Source of the DNA: Pristionchus mayeri
Taxonomy: Eukaryota; Nematoda; Chromadorea; Rhabditida; Neodiplogasteridae
Assembly: GCA_036245805.1 (NCBI GenBank)
Contig: BTRK01000001.1
Coordinates: forward strand, 38,452,995-38,516,994
Length of the DNA stretch: 64,000 nt
Reading direction: 5' to 3'
Below the pieces are notes generated by a model, which saw only the letters and a list, made by a program, of their open reading frames with translations, was not told where the DNA came from and ran no database searches. A program made the translations under genes and the position numbers. Within the stretch, counting starts at the first letter, position 1. Each line of letters starts with the position of its first letter. Below, one piece after another: positions 11,424 to 23,977 of the stretch.

Positions 11424-12129
11424 TGTAGCGGAATTCTTCCACTACTACAATATACATAAATAATCAAACACCTTAATAATTTATTTCATAAAATAAATCC
11501 AATTCTCGATTGGCTCTAGCCAAAGTCATACGGTATCACACCGGTCAACTCCCGCGTCTCTGCTTTCGTACGGAACCTTGTACTGTGTTCATGCACATCA
11601 ATATACCGTATGTTTTGCCCTTTCGCGATGAATTTTTCCCTTTCCTACTTCAGTTCTACCTTTACCGTCGTACTGAGCGCACGCTCTGTATTTTTCGCTC
11701 TTATTATTGAACTCAGCTATCACCTTGCGGTTCCCTCGCTCACCGTTGAGGCCTTCTTTGTTGGACTTGCCTCTCCAACACTTCTTCTTTATTGCGTCGT
11801 GTCACTTTCACACGTAATTATTTCATCACTGTCAGAATTCGTTCTCGAGCCCTCACAGTCCCCTCACCGTCGACCAGACATCAACCAGCCGACGACCTTC
11901 CCTCGCTCTCACTCGAGCCTTCTTCAGTGGCGAGCACCCCCAAGACTTCGGAGACCACCTCCAGGTTTCTTTCACTTCTAGATCACTGCTTTCCCTCCCC
12001 GTTAGACCTCTATTAAGTTCACCCATTTTCCCTTGTTGTGTAAATTAATAATAAATATTTATTCTATTTCGTCATCCCTCATTGTTGCGCAACACACATA
12101 GCCAGAGAATCGTCTGATTCTCTCGCATA
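11424..12129 (+). repeat. 3' long terminal repeat
   Basis: Same length (706 bp) and ends as the 5' LTR and followed by target duplication GGCTG. The stretch just upstream (11400-11423) is pyrimidine-rich, so no typical polypurine tract is visible directly at the boundary. Confidence 0.93.
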
Positions 12130-12134
12130 GGCTG

Positions 12135-13090
12135 TTTGACTGGTCAAGATAAACCATGAAAGGCCAGCGCTGAAAATGAGTGTGGGTACTCAGCAGTTGG
12201 ACTTCGCAGTGACTCTAATCTGTTTACATACTCTTTCGCTTTCACTAAAATAGGGATGTGTGCAAACACTAGTAAGCACAGATAAGGAGAGCTAAGGCTG
12301 TTTGACCGGTCAAGTTTGAGTATTCAAAGGATAAGCGTAGTAATAGACTATTGGACTGGCATATTTGACTGGCCACTATACCATGCAAGGCTAGAGTTCC
12401 GAACTCCTCTGGTATGCATGAGGAGTGGATGCGAGAGGGCGTGATGAATATTTCAGCGATGGACGTGTGCTGAGGCAGTGGCTTCCTTCGGCTTCCCTCC
12501 TTTGGCTTCCCTCGGGCAAAGCGATTCGTCTCGTTTTTGCAATAATTCTGCTCACAATTCTTCCAGTTTGCCGCTTGAAAATCGGTATCGAACACAAACT
12601 TATGTGTGGAATTGTTGAGTTTGACAGCACTTTTTTAAGAATCATTTTGAATTTATTGGAAAAATACAACATTATGTGTTCAAAAATGAAAATGGGTATT
12701 AAATTGAGTATCGACGTGGCACAGGGAATTTGCATCAGAATTGGGTCTTGAGAGATAAATTGGGGAATGACAAGATTCGGTAACTAAAACTTAGTTCTTG
12801 TGAACAATTTTGCTTCAAACTAAATGCGGTTAAAGCAAACGATTCACCCTCTAGGGTGGATTATGACAAAAATTCGAAAAATATTTTAGAAATGCGAAAG
12901 CATATGGACTAGAATAAAAAAATATTACTATGAAATACTATGTTTGTTGAAATCAGCTTAGAAATATTATAACATAGATTTCACTAGAGATCGAGTGAGG
13001 TCAATGCTGCAAGATACTATAATTGATACGATTTGATCAATCAACATATCTTAATCCGCAAAATCGCATCCTACTACATATTATCAGTCC
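12135..13090. other. Intergenic stretch downstream of gene A
   Basis: It contains two copies of a short word (CTGTTTGAC[T/C]GGTCAAG at about 12132 and 12298), so the retrotransposon landed next to a local repeat. A segment of about 70 bp from 12389 (CGAACTCCTCTGGTATG and following) recurs at 13781-13850 inside an intron of gene A. No gene seen. Confidence 0.5.
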
Positions 13091-13094
13091 ATAT

Positions 13095-16000
13095 TTAGCC
13101 CATCAAGCAAGTGTCCCTGTGCTTGACCAGTTCCGCCTTCTTCTCGAATTTCCATCCGCACGGGCACGTGTAAGGCCTACAAAGACACTAGAGTAAAGAT
13201 GAAGGTACATCCCGCCTTGGAGACTTGGGGGGGGGGCTGCTAGGCCAGTGATAATTCGAAAATGTACTAATCATAATTATAATTAATAGATTAAAAGTCG
13301 TTCATGAAAGTAAGAAGGATATGCAACCATTCAAAAATTAATTATTCAGTTCATCATAATCGGCAAGACCCCTTGTACAAATGGACGGGCTAAGATATTT
13401 GCAATTATAGTTGTAAAACACTCACAGCATGTTGTGCGAGTTGCGCTGGTGGTGCTTGAGCTGCGAGTTCGAGACGAACCTCGACGGGCATTCAGAGCAA
13501 ACGTGAGGCCGTTCGCCTAAAATTCAATCAATATCTCTCAAGTCAAGCATCATTATCTCCCAGTAGTTCCCGAATGTTTCTGCATCATGTGTTCACTAAG
13601 CTCTAAGCTTATCACTGTGAGTGAGATTGTAAGCTTACGTTAGCCACAAACAAGGCCAAAATAAAGAGATATTTTTTAAATGTTTCACTCTCGACGTTCA
13701 ACCGCTCGGCATTGCGTGAGAATTTTTGACTCTTATAACGATCTCTTACTGTAACTTATTGCTTCTCCGACATGCTATAGAGTTCTGAACTCCTCTGGTA
13801 TGAATGAGGAGTGAACGCAAATGGAAGTGATGAATATGTCATCCAAGGTCACTTGACTTCCTCCTCGGAATGATACTACTGACTGAGTGATTGTTCGGAT
13901 TTTCCGGAGCGCTGCGGTAATATGTCCTGAGAAGTTCATGACGCACCATTGTGTGCCATAGTATGGTCTCTCAACGAGTAGGCGTGCTTGAAGGAGGCGG
14001 GACACTCGGTGCACTGAAACTTGCGCCCCGGCTCGGACGAACCCTGCCTGATGAGGTCCGGAGTAGTCGGCAGCATCGCTAAACATCCAATTAGAGACAT
14101 TGCAATTCCTTAATTTGAGCTGTATTGTATAGTTTTGGTACCATCAACACCTCAGGCCATCGAAAGCATCGCGCACTCGAAAAATCTATACATTTATAGT
14201 GCAAAACCACGCTTACCCGGAGGAGGCTTCGAGAGATGGCCGTGGGCTGATTGGTGCTCCATAAGCTTCGAGTAGGTGTCGAATCTTTCGCTGCATTTGT
14301 CGCAGCCATACCGCTGCACTGCTGCTGCAGCAGGCGTCTCCTCGCGCCGGTCCGCGACCTCGCGGTCATCTACGCGCGGGCGCTTGCTAGTGGACGGCTG
14401 ATGGTTGTGTGCCTGTATTTGTCAAAATCTAAAATATCGCGAGAATTTTGCTATTTGTCCACAATCTCTACTCAGGGGTCAGATCGTGGTTCCAACGATC
14501 CCACTCCTAATCCGGCTAACGCCACTGCAAATTTCACAGCTCACGGCTCTACTCGACGTCGGTTCTTCCTCCCTCAACGTCGACGTCGTCGTTCTGGTCG
14601 ACGACGTTGACGGCATCATCGTTGACGTCATCTGCCCTCCAGGTTGTGGCGTTCTCTCATGGGTAGAGGTGCTCGAGACGCCCGTCTCTCCTCCTCCTCC
14701 GCCATCACTCCTCGTCGATGAGGGGATCATGAAGGGAGGAATGCCAACGGTGGACACCTGATATGTGTGATTACTTTTAAGATGATTATTTGGCCTCTCT
14801 CAACAATTATATACGTACTAATTGATTTCAACATGATTATCACTCATTATCTTGAGGGATGATGCTTTATCATCACATAGCCCTCGTTTCGTTTCTGAAA
14901 AAAAGCAAATGCTCGGACCGTCTCCTCCTTCAGAACTGTGCCAAGTTCGAGATGACTGTGCACGCTCTGGTTGCTGTCCGCCTCGAAGGGATCCGCAGCG
15001 CGAGTGGCACTCTGGAAATGTGGTTCATGAGTTGAGTTTTTTTCGTTCGCTAGGAGCCCTGAGGACATCAAGATCACGAATCCTAGCAGAAACCTGCCTC
15101 ACTGGCCTGGTTGTATAATGACGCGACTGAGGATTTACTTTATATTTTCCATTTTGCGAATAAATTTCGGCCTTTTAGTTGTTGTGGATCATAAATAAAC
15201 ATAAGAACTTGCCAACCTGTCCCATCAATTGAGCGATCTCGTCAGCTCTCTTCTTGTTAATGTCATCTACCAACAATCCGAACGACTCGATCATCCCATA
15301 GATGAGCTCCCGGAGCGGAGTATTACTGCAAATTAGTGTCGATTATTTCCATTCCAAGCATTCTCAATGGCAAGGGCAATAAGGATTTTGATATAAGCCG
15401 GATGTGCGTTTCCGCATTTCATAAAAACCATTGCCATGTTATTCCATAAATATATAAAAAAACTCCTATACCGTTGTCCCATTGCAATAGACAGCAGAAC
15501 ACAACTATTGCAAGCATACATATGTGTGATATTCAACACTCGTTTGCAGTTACACTTCGAGCAATCCGTAATGTTACCGATATTGATTGCCCATTTAGGA
15601 CAAAAATATAAAACAATCACTCACGCGCTACTGTCGCGACTGCTCACAAAGGATCGATCGTGGTCGAGCAGCGCTATTTGGTCGCTAACACTCTGAAAAT
15701 ATGATTTTTTTTCGATCAATATTTGATCTTTCTTGCTTGTCAATCAGAAAATGGACTATGCGAGGATTGTTTCAGGACAAATCGTGCACGTAATAAGAGC
15801 TTTTCTTCCCTAATACCTCAATTTCTTCCTAAATCACCTAGTGTTTATCCAATTTAACACAATTTGAACTTAAACAGCTCAAATTTGTGATTAGAAATAC
15901 GATTTCACACCTCCGCGCCCACTCCGTCCCTCGCCATCGTGCTCATCAGGTCGAAGTATCTGGCTATGACGATCCCGATCCTGTCGTGACTCGAGTGAGC

Positions 16001-16308
16001 TGATGCCTGAAGGATATTTAGATATCATTTTTTGAATTGCTTCAATAAAAATAGTAAAATTGTCTGAATAAGAGTCAATTTTGAAGCATCCATGTAGTAT
16101 GTGATGACTAATATAGAGATAGAAGATCTCTCAGGCTCTGTTCAGTTGAGATATCATAGTAGTGTAGACTCAACAACGCTCTATTTTGCCCAAAGGTACT
16201 TGCATTTGGGAAGTTTAAGGCCAGTTTGTGATTAAGAAAGGAGAGAGAAAGACTCGCCTTGGTCCTCCAGCCTTCCAATGCGTCGAGTGATAATTGATTG
16301 CTAGTCAT
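13095..16308 (-). CDS. C2H2 zinc-finger family gene A (four fingers)
   Basis: Ten exons assemble into an open frame of 376 residues: 16258-16308, 15911-16006, 15625-15692, 15217-15325, 14919-15011, 14545-14757, 14217-14412, 13947-14078, 13426-13516, 13095-13176. Exons 1-5 encode the family's N-terminal module (starts MTSNQLSLDALEGWRTK; later SVSDQIALLDHDRSF). Exon 6 is Ser/Thr/Gly-rich. Exon 7 has a basic patch SKRPRV and the first finger (CDKC...H...H). Exons 8 to 10 each carry one finger, the last a C-X-C...H-X4-C form. Donor 1 is GC rather than GT (AAG|GCGAGT); all others are GT-AG. The start was chosen because exon 1 is exactly 51 nt in every recognisable paralogue. Closest relative in the window is gene B. 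Nuclear DNA binding is inferred from the fingers. Confidence 0.8.
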
Positions 16309-16485
16309 CGTTATTTAGTAGAACTGATGTTCAGTGGAACGCTGATGTACCTGCACTGAGCAGGTTAGCGTAGCGAGGAGGGGAGGTGATGGGTTAAAAG
16401 AAGTCCGAGGCAACGCGTGCCGCGTCGCGTGTAAGTGGTCCGGTGTGGCACTTTATACATTGTCGAATAATAATTATTATAGAAA

Positions 16486-16538
<53 letters not shown>

Positions 16539-17051
16539 GTTGGTTATGCAATTAAATAGAGAAAAAACTTTCGCACGGTATTCATAATTCTTAGGAGCTT
16601 TGATGTAAAATTTACAAATTTATACAGGCATCAATGATAACTTGCGACAGCGCGTTAAATTTATGACGTATATTGATATTATCGATGGAAAGAAATTTTG
16701 ATTGATTCGGAGCTAAAAAACATGAAAAGGCGAATTGATGTCAAATAATAGTGATCTCAACAATATCTGAATGTGACTACATTGCTAGACGACAGGCAAA
16801 TAAATCGATATTTTGGCGGATTTCAAGAATGGAAAATGCAGGTATTTGGCAATTATGAAATATTATGCACCAGCTGATTCAAAGCATGCAGTCCTTGTCT
16901 CTAGAGTTGCCAAAAAAAGTATACGGAAGGGAGAACCCGTGCATTCTCCCCTATCGACAACTAATATAAATATATGCCTCAAAAAACAGTTCCAGGACTC
17001 TGATAGAGCATTACGAGTGATTATGGACATTCTGGCTATGATGTACAGCTA
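16309..17051. other. Space between genes A and B with (ATT)n microsatellite
   Basis: Holds the 5' flank of gene A and 3' flank of gene B. An uninterrupted ATT repeat runs 16486-16538. No other gene or RNA seen. Confidence 0.6.
16486..16538. repeat. (ATT)n microsatellite
   Basis: About 17 perfect ATT units in a row. Confidence 0.97.
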
Positions 17052-20000
17052 TTAAGGTATGGTTCCTCCCATAGGAGCAGAGCACACGTTCCGATGCTTC
17101 ACCAGCTCCAGTCTCCTCTCGAACTGCGACCCGCACGGACAGGAGTAGGGCCTGCAGTGTATATTTTATTTCGAAATTATAATAGTTTGACGTTCGTGCA
17201 TCACTTCATTTTCTATACTATCTCACCTCTCGACCGACATAGAGATTTACATTAACCCGAATTTCGAAATCTAGAATATATGTCTTAGCGATGTCCAAAA
17301 GTGTATGTTCCAATGACGTTCCACAATTACTCTAATTTCTCCTAAAGCAATACTAGGCTACTAGTAAAGGTAAAGGTGCAGCCACGCAAGCGAATTTACA
17401 GCCGTCAGGAGACGACTACGCTAGGTGGTGTAGTGCGTTGCTACTACTGCTAGGACAACGTATTCCCGCTGTCCAAAATGGGTCTAGGGAACGTTACCTT
17501 TCGCGACCGAGGTCACTACCAATCTACCGACCCCGTTGGGATGGAGGCTACTAGTGATGCGGAGTAAAGACTAGCAGATGAGCAATGGCTTACGCTATAT
17601 TGTGAGCATTCCGCTGGTGGCTGTTCAGCTGCGCTCTGCTGATGTACCCTGCCGAACACTCGGTGCACTTGTACGGTCGTTCTCCTTAAATATAGTATTT
17701 TACAGCATATTCAAAATTGATTTCGGAACAGAATAGGGGCATGTGATATGTATCTCTCAGTAATTAAACAGTCGAAATCTAAATTCGAGTAGCTTAGGAA
17801 AAGATGAAGATAAATTTACATCCCACATTTAATGCTGGAATTTTCATAAAACACCGTCACCGTAATTTTGCTTTGCATATGCACTAGGTCGTATAAGAAT
17901 TATGACGTCACAATTTCGTCATGCCGCCTTAGCTATATCAAAGGTAGCATTACGTCATAGTTCTCATCCGACCTAGTGCTATTCTCACTGACTGAGTTAC
18001 AAGGTATTGTACTGAACGAAGAGGCGATAGTGCTTCTCGCTCCAATTCTCTCATTAACTTACCAGTGTGCATGCAGATGTGATCCTTCAGTCTGCTCCTG
18101 AACTGGAAGGTGAGGTCACAGTACGGGCAGGGATGTGCGCCTACGCCATCGTCCGGTTGAGGAGTGGCGCGAGCAGGCAAGTCTGAAGTAGGAATGGATT
18201 CACAAGAGCTTACCATCTTTATTCTGCGTGTCCTCTCGCTGCCTGTCCGACCGGTGGTAGTATGATCCTCCCCCCCCCCAAATCTTTTGCTAAACCATTC
18301 CTAGTCTATAGTGCACTTTACGTGTCAGTTTAGGTGTTTTGCATATATTCTCACTTAAGATTAGCAATGCACGGTTTATTATAATCATCTAGTCGAATCT
18401 CGTTTGCGACTTTTATAGAATTTATTGAGAAAAATCGAAATGAACTCACGATTCTGGGTGACTTGATGCGTCGCAAGACCGGCAGCAGTCTCATACTCCT
18501 CGCTGCACGTGTCGCAGCGATAGGATGAACCTGCAGATGCCTCAGGCTGCTTCTGATCCGCGACCTCGCGCTCGGCGACGCGAGGACGCTTGCGTGCGGG
18601 CGCGGATGATGCGGGTGTCTGAAGGGGGAATATTGAAGTAAGCGTGTTTTCTGTTCAGAAAATGTCCTGTTTCGAGACAAGAAGTAGAGCTAGAAATTCT
18701 GTGCTATTGTTTCTCGAACCAGAGATAGCAGTATAATACAACGTAAGTCTCCATCAGCATCTCATAGCTTACCCTGAGCACATCCTTGACCATCGTCAGG
18801 ATCACCGTCGGAGGCTCGGTCGCCGACGTGCTCGAGGAGACGCCCGCCTCCCCGCCGCCCTCACTCCTCGTCGATAACGCCTTCGCTGACTTCGATGACG
18901 ATGTCTTTGCGAAGGCGCTGACGTCAATGAACATCTATAAATATTACAGGTATGAACTGAAATACATAGTGTCCTTTTTATCACAAATCCACTGTTATTT
19001 ACGGATGCACTACTCTTCATGCTATGTACTCTTTTCTGCCGATATATCGCGCAAAGTATCTAGACGTTGGCAACTATGATATTGTATGATATATACTAGA
19101 CGTTGGCAACTATGATATTCAGGAAACCTGACGCTCACTCACCGGCTCCTCTTCTTTCACTACGGCATCAAGTACGGCCTGGCCGTCCACCTTGACTCCG
19201 GAGCACAACCCAACTGCAGGCAGGTTTGCTGGTTCCTGCAAATTAATCGACTGTAACAAGGTTAATCATGCCGGTACTATCTTGCCTACAAGCCTATCTT
19301 CGAAAACAGCCTTTGAACCTATTGATTCCGCCGAAGACTGTTATGGTTAGTATTATTTATTGTTTTCAGTATTGACCATAAAAGATCACTCGCTTGAGAA
19401 TAGAGATCTCAATACCAGAAGATCGATGATTTTCTCTGCTTCCCAAGTGTATCAGAACTGAGTTTGTTTCCAGTTTGCTTGGCGAGGATTGTTATGCCTA
19501 TCTTAGCCTATCTTAACTAGCCTATCTTGCCTAATTGGAAAGTGATATAATGTTTGCTCAATGGACTGTTGATCACCTCACGACAACAGTCAAACTCAAA
19601 CCTAATGGCGCCGATTGGGAAGCCACCCCATATTTGCGCACCCTCAACGACTCTGGAGAGCCCCGCCCCATCACGTGTAATCATTAATTATATATTTCCA
19701 CGGTTTCGCCGCGCTTCGGGCGTAGATAATTTAGTTAATTACCATTCATTTTTGACCCCAACACACCTCATTCATAATCTGCCCCATTTTCTCCTCCGTT
19801 TTCTTCATCGCAATGTCCTCGACGAGCAGACCGAAGTTCTCGATCAAAGCGTAGATGAGCTCGCGGAGAGGCGTGGCGCTAAAATACGTCAGAGTTTTCG
19901 ATCAGAAACAAATGATGTACAAGGTTGTCGCGACAATGACGCTAGTTAGTAAAGCCATTCCGCATTCGGGTATTTTAGTTTAAAATGTCGCTGTCCTATC

Positions 20001-21092
20001 CCGTTTTCCTTCGGCAACTCACTCTGCTACTGCCGTGAAAAAAGACCAAAGAAAAAAAGAAAAGGGTAAAGGTGCAGCCACTTCAATCGATTTTACAGTC
20101 GTCAAGAGACGACAACGCTAGGCGGTGCAGTGCGGTGAGGAAGACTACTGCTAGGACCGCTGCTTAACCCAAGAATAGTCCCTCAAAAGTTATGATCCAC
20201 TCACGCGCTATTGTCTCGTCGGCTGACGAAGGCTCGATCCTGCTCGAGCAGCGCGATCTGATCACTGACGCTCTGGAAATATGGCTTTTTTCAATTTTTT
20301 TTACACTCAATTTGCAAAAATTATCCAAAACGCAAGCATAATACTCCCGAAAGAACACTAAATCGGGGAAAGTTATTCAAGACCACCTCGGTATTTGAAC
20401 ATTTTTTGTAGTTCAATGGTAAGATTTGTGGTATTCTATACGAAGATGGAAGGTTTCACTACAAGTAATCGTTCAACTCTCCAATTTTTCGCTTTTTCTG
20501 CTTTCAAAGCTTAAATTTCAGTTCAAAACATCGTTTATCACCTCTACTCCTGAGTTTTATCGCTTTCCAATGCAAATTTTCATCTACTTCGCTAACATTT
20601 ATTATAAGTTCATTGTGAATTTTAAAGGATATTTCGACCAACCTCTGCTCCCACTCCATCCCTTGCCACGGTACTCATCAGGTCGAATGACCTGGCTATC
20701 ACGATGCCCATTCTGTCGAGACTGGCGAGGGCGGAAGCCTGGAAGATAAGTGAACCTTGATATTTGGTCTTTGTTCTTTGGTCGTTGATAGTTTATCACG
20801 CATTAAGAGCTATTACTGAGGAATCAAGAGGGAGCATGCTCTTGAAGAAATGTATTCTTCCATTTGTAGCCATACAAGTTATCAGAAAAAAGTGGCCAGG
20901 ACTGAGTAATGAGAACAACCTGAGCATGAGTGATCTTTTTTTTTGTTGATAAATACTGCTAATTAGAGATATTGGTTAGGTGACTCGGGGAATGGGCGCC
21001 TTACAGCCAGTTTGTGAAGAAAAAAACAGTGAAAGGCTCACCTTTGTTCGCCATCCTTCCAAGGTCTCAAGTGACAATTGCGAAGAGCTCAT
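17052..21092 (-). CDS. C2H2 zinc-finger family gene B (four fingers)
   Basis: Ten exons give an open frame of 353 residues: 21042-21092, 20643-20738, 20205-20272, 19767-19878, 19143-19235, 18773-18934, 18450-18618, 18063-18182, 17594-17684, 17052-17151. Exon sizes and phases mirror gene A (51, 96, 68, 109/112 and 93 nt). The protein starts MSSSQLSLETLEGWRTK. Exon 5 ends VVKEEEP; exon 7 has ARKRPRVAE, a basic NLS-like patch, then finger 1 (CDTC...H, whose second His is completed across the exon 7/8 junction). Finger 2 is CPYCDLTF...HICMHTG, finger 3 ERPYKCTEC...H, finger 4 PYSCPCG...HRNVC. All introns are GT-AG. Neighbours A (downstream) and C (upstream) are on the same strand. Likely a nuclear nucleic-acid-binding protein; target unknown. 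Confidence 0.82.
17360..17560. repeat. SINE-like dispersed repeat, copy 1
   Basis: Begins AAAGGTAAAGGTGCAGCCAC, with core CGTCAGGAGACGACTACG and GCTAGGTGGTGTAGTGCG. It recurs at 20063-20160, 44722-44800, 47331-47440 and, inverted, 62575-62662. The longest copies extend to about 200 bp. It lies in an intron of gene B. Class unproven. Confidence 0.7.
17882..17978. mobile_element. Short foldback MITE, CACTAGGTCG family
   Basis: Ends CACTAGGTCG and CGACCTAGTG in inverted orientation, with an inner inverted TATGACGTCA-type word. Intronic in gene B. Related short elements: 30592-30677, 30855-30923, 46583-46658, 60257-60344 and a damaged one from 62840. Confidence 0.75.
20063..20160. repeat. SINE-like dispersed repeat, copy 2
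   Basis: Shares GGTAAAGGTGCAGCCAC and CGTCAAGAGACGAC with the copy at 17360. Lies in an intron of gene B. Confidence 0.7.
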
Positions 21093-21539
21093 TTTCCCTG
21101 AAAAGTTAGTCAAATGAGCGTATCTGAGAGCATAAATAGAGCTTCTGACAGTAGAGAACTGTAATTAATTGCAGTAAGGACATGTAAATGAGCATGGAAT
21201 TGCGTAAAATTGCATAAAATCTGAAATTATTTAGCTCCCCACCTTGGCCAGCACGATCCAATAGTGTAGAATCGACTGCGTAAAAGTTTGGTGTCTAGCC
21301 CGATGTTGTTCAAATGGATCAGTACACAGGGGTCAAAGGGATGTGGGAGTTCCGCGGAGCGTTTCGCGGAGCGTTTCGCGTCGCGTGCGCGTGGTTGTGT
21401 TGGGCGCATCCGTGATTTCTTGGCGAATTAATTTTTTAAACGAATATCTCAAAAATTTTGCCTAAATTCGTAAATATAAAATTTGAAAAATACGGTACCG
21501 TGATTTCTGAAAGTTCGACAGAGGCTTACGTATTTATAT
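21093..21539. other. 5' flank of gene B
   Basis: No coding signal. Includes a GC-rich run near 21350-21400 with repeated GCGGAGCGTTTCGC. Could contain the gene B promoter, but no motif is identifiable. Confidence 0.5.
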
Positions 21540-23014
21540 TTAACACGTGTATCACGAGTCAGTGGATGAAAAATTACCACCCCCGGGAACATTTTCAAAA
21601 AAATGGTTCCTGGTTTCTCCCATATTATAGTATTAAAATACCCTGAACACAAGTTTTCGAAAAATATGGGTCATAGGTTCCAGAGCCGGCTTTTAGGAAT
21701 TTTTAGGAAGGCTTTTAGGAAAAAAGTTTTGCACCCGGCTACGAGGTATTTCAGCTCCCAGATGAGCTAGAGAGATGAGATTGGGCTCAAAATGTTCGGA
21801 AAATTATTTCCAGAAACTATTATGTTGAAAGTATTTTTGAAAACTCGGAAAGAAAAAAGTTATGCCCATAATATCATTTTTCTAGGTAGAAAACAATTTT
21901 TTTCTCTTCCTAGAGGTGGCCTTGTCATGGATTTTCTTCTCAAAAAATGTAAGTAGAAGTCATTGGGTACACAGAAAAAATACTTTCGAAAAACTCAACC
22001 ATGCCTTCAATGTAGATATTTCTGGTCAAACATGAAAAATTTGAAAAATTTGAAAATTTCATTTTTCCTAATCTCCGCCAATTCTTTCTCTGAGACTTGA
22101 ATTAATGTTAAAATGCAGTTTATAGCAAAAAAAATCATGCATAAATTGTTTGTGGACAATTACAAGTGAGAACGGCGAAAGTGGGGTTTCAGTTACACCT
22201 CCACATAGAAATCATTGTCTTTCTCATCTTCTTCTGACTCCGCTGCTCTTCATTGTACTCTCAGTTTTGGCATCGCTGCTCTGAGAGTGTTTATGTAGTT
22301 CCTTAACTGGTTTCTCACCATCCAGTCCCGGTGCTGAATGGATTTGCCCACCCTCATCAGTAAATGAAAACTATTATGGAACACCAGGAAAAGGCATTCA
22401 CTCGATTATAATATTATCACTTGTAAATGTCCAAAAACAATCTATGCAGGTTTTTCTTACTCTAAACGAAGGTTTAACATTAATTCAAGTATAAGAGAAA
22501 GAATTGGCGGAGATTTGGAAATATTGAATTTTCAAACTTTTCAAATTTTTCATGTTTGACCAGAAATATCTACATTGAAGGCATGGTTGAGTTTTTCGAA
22601 AGTATTTTTCTTGTGTACCTATTGACTTCTACTTACTATTTTTGAAAATAAAATCAATGACAAGGCCACCTCTAGGTAAAGAAAAAAATTGTTTTCTGCC
22701 TAGAAAACAATATTTTGGGCATAAATTTTTTCTTTCCCAGTTTTCAAAAATACTTTCAACAGAAAAGTTTCTGAAAATAATTTTCCGAACATTTTGAGCC
22801 CAATGCCATCTCTATAGCTCATCTGGGACCTGAAATACCTCGTAGCCGGGTGCAAAACCGGAAAATTCCTAAAATCCGGTTCTGGGACCTATGACCCTTA
22901 TATTTCGACAACTTGTGTTTAGCGTATTCTAACACTATAATATGAGAGAAATCAGGAACAATTTTTTTGAAACTGTTCCCGCACACCTCCACTGACTCGT
23001 GATACACGTGTTAA
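21540..23014. mobile_element. TTAA-flanked palindromic element, copy A
   Basis: TTAA at 21540-21543 and 23011-23014 bracket inverted ends CACGTGTATCACGAG. The two halves are imperfect inverted copies along most of their length (for example CAGCTCCCAGATGAGCT-type words near 21750 and 22815), with a loop near 22170-22430. The same ends occur at 52000-53252. TTAA target sites are typical of piggyBac-related transposons, but these ends do not begin CCC and no transposase frame is present, so it is non-autonomous. Confidence 0.85.
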
Positions 23015-23030
23015 TAGTATATGTGTGTAC

Positions 23031-23276
23031 TTAAAGGAGGAGTAAATGCAAACGCGCGCCCGGTTGGAATATGTTTCACCTAGAGACGCAGTCTCTTCAA
23101 GTCGCGTGCTATCTCGCCCCCCTTCCCTGAACTTTCCCTGATCTGGCTCCCAGCTATAACTCTGTTCGGAATGGAGATATCAATGTGAAAATTTCTGAGC
23201 TCCTTATCGTTGTGGAGCTCTCGGCAGTGCATATGATAGCTTCAAAAATTGAATTTTGAGTTTACTCCTCCTTTAA
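23031..23276. mobile_element. Small TTAA-flanked inverted-repeat element
   Basis: TTAA at both ends, followed by inverted termini AGGAGGAGTAAA and TTTACTCCTCC. 246 bp, no ORF, only 16 bp from the larger palindrome to its left. Confidence 0.7.
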
Positions 23277-23977
23277 TTAGCCATGTAACTTCTTTACAAC
23301 TGAGCGAGAGATGTGATCAATTCATGACAGTCAGTGTTTTTTTTTGTTGATAATTGACTATTTTTATGCGGAAATCCGCTAGTGAGGCGCAGTGGATGTG
23401 AAAGTTCAGCAGTGGAGTGGAACTGCTTTCTTTTCTTTCTTCTCGCCATTTTTCGGTGAAAAAAAGCAATTACTTTCCTCACGCAAGTCAGTAGAAAAGG
23501 CAACATATTTACCATTCAGTTGATCGTGCCATAAGTGAGATCTTGGGCATGAATTAATGTTGTCGATAATAGAATGTAAATTAAACATATTCCGCTAATT
23601 ATAAAGCTCTGCAGTAGAGAAGAAACGAGAAGGGATGCTCATGAATTGATACATTCAAGGTGCAAGCATTTGGCTCATTAATACATGCTAAAATAGGTTC
23701 CCATTTATGTCATCGCTAACGAAACATGGACAGCTCATAAGATCTTGGGCATAATGAGCACATAGTTTAATACTAATTGTGGAGATATGACTAGTGATGT
23801 TGTACACTATGACTGTGCAACTCCGCAGTAGAGTGGAACTTATCGTCGCACTCTCTGCCAAATTAGTCGAAAATACAATATCAGATTGTTTTTTTTCGGA
23901 ATTGAGGATTTAGTAAACTCATGATATCTTAAGCAGAATGTGCCTATAGTTGATCACGATACATTAATACGATTCCA
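23277..23977. other. Space downstream of gene C
   Basis: A+T-rich. The word CAGTAGAGTGGAACT near 23828, and close variants near 23409 and 24010, repeat part of gene C's last exon (CTGCCGAGCTGCACAG region), suggesting decayed last-exon duplicates. No intact gene seen. Confidence 0.4.

Larger units (their letters stand above)
3821..12129 (+). mobile_element. BEL/Pao-type LTR retrotransposon, full length
   Basis: The element is bounded by two 706-bp direct LTRs (3821-4526 and 11424-12129) and by a 5-bp target duplication GGCTG at 3816-3820 and 12130-12134. LTR ends are TG...TA. Reading the two LTRs against each other I count about six substitutions (under 1 percent), so the insertion is recent. 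Between the LTRs lie a TGG-starting primer site, a gag-protease-RT frame, an RNase H-integrase frame and a third small ORF. The order PR-RT-RNaseH-IN and the Pao-type zinc knuckles place it in BEL/Pao. One frameshift in pol suggests that this copy cannot make all its products without frameshifting. Confidence 0.95.

Noticed and set aside
12425..12751. 108-residue ORF on both strands
   Set aside because: No homology and no splice sites, and it partly overlaps a short dispersed repeat.
14810..15120. CRISPR or bacterial features
   Set aside because: Nothing prokaryotic here or elsewhere; repeats in the window are of eukaryotic transposon type.
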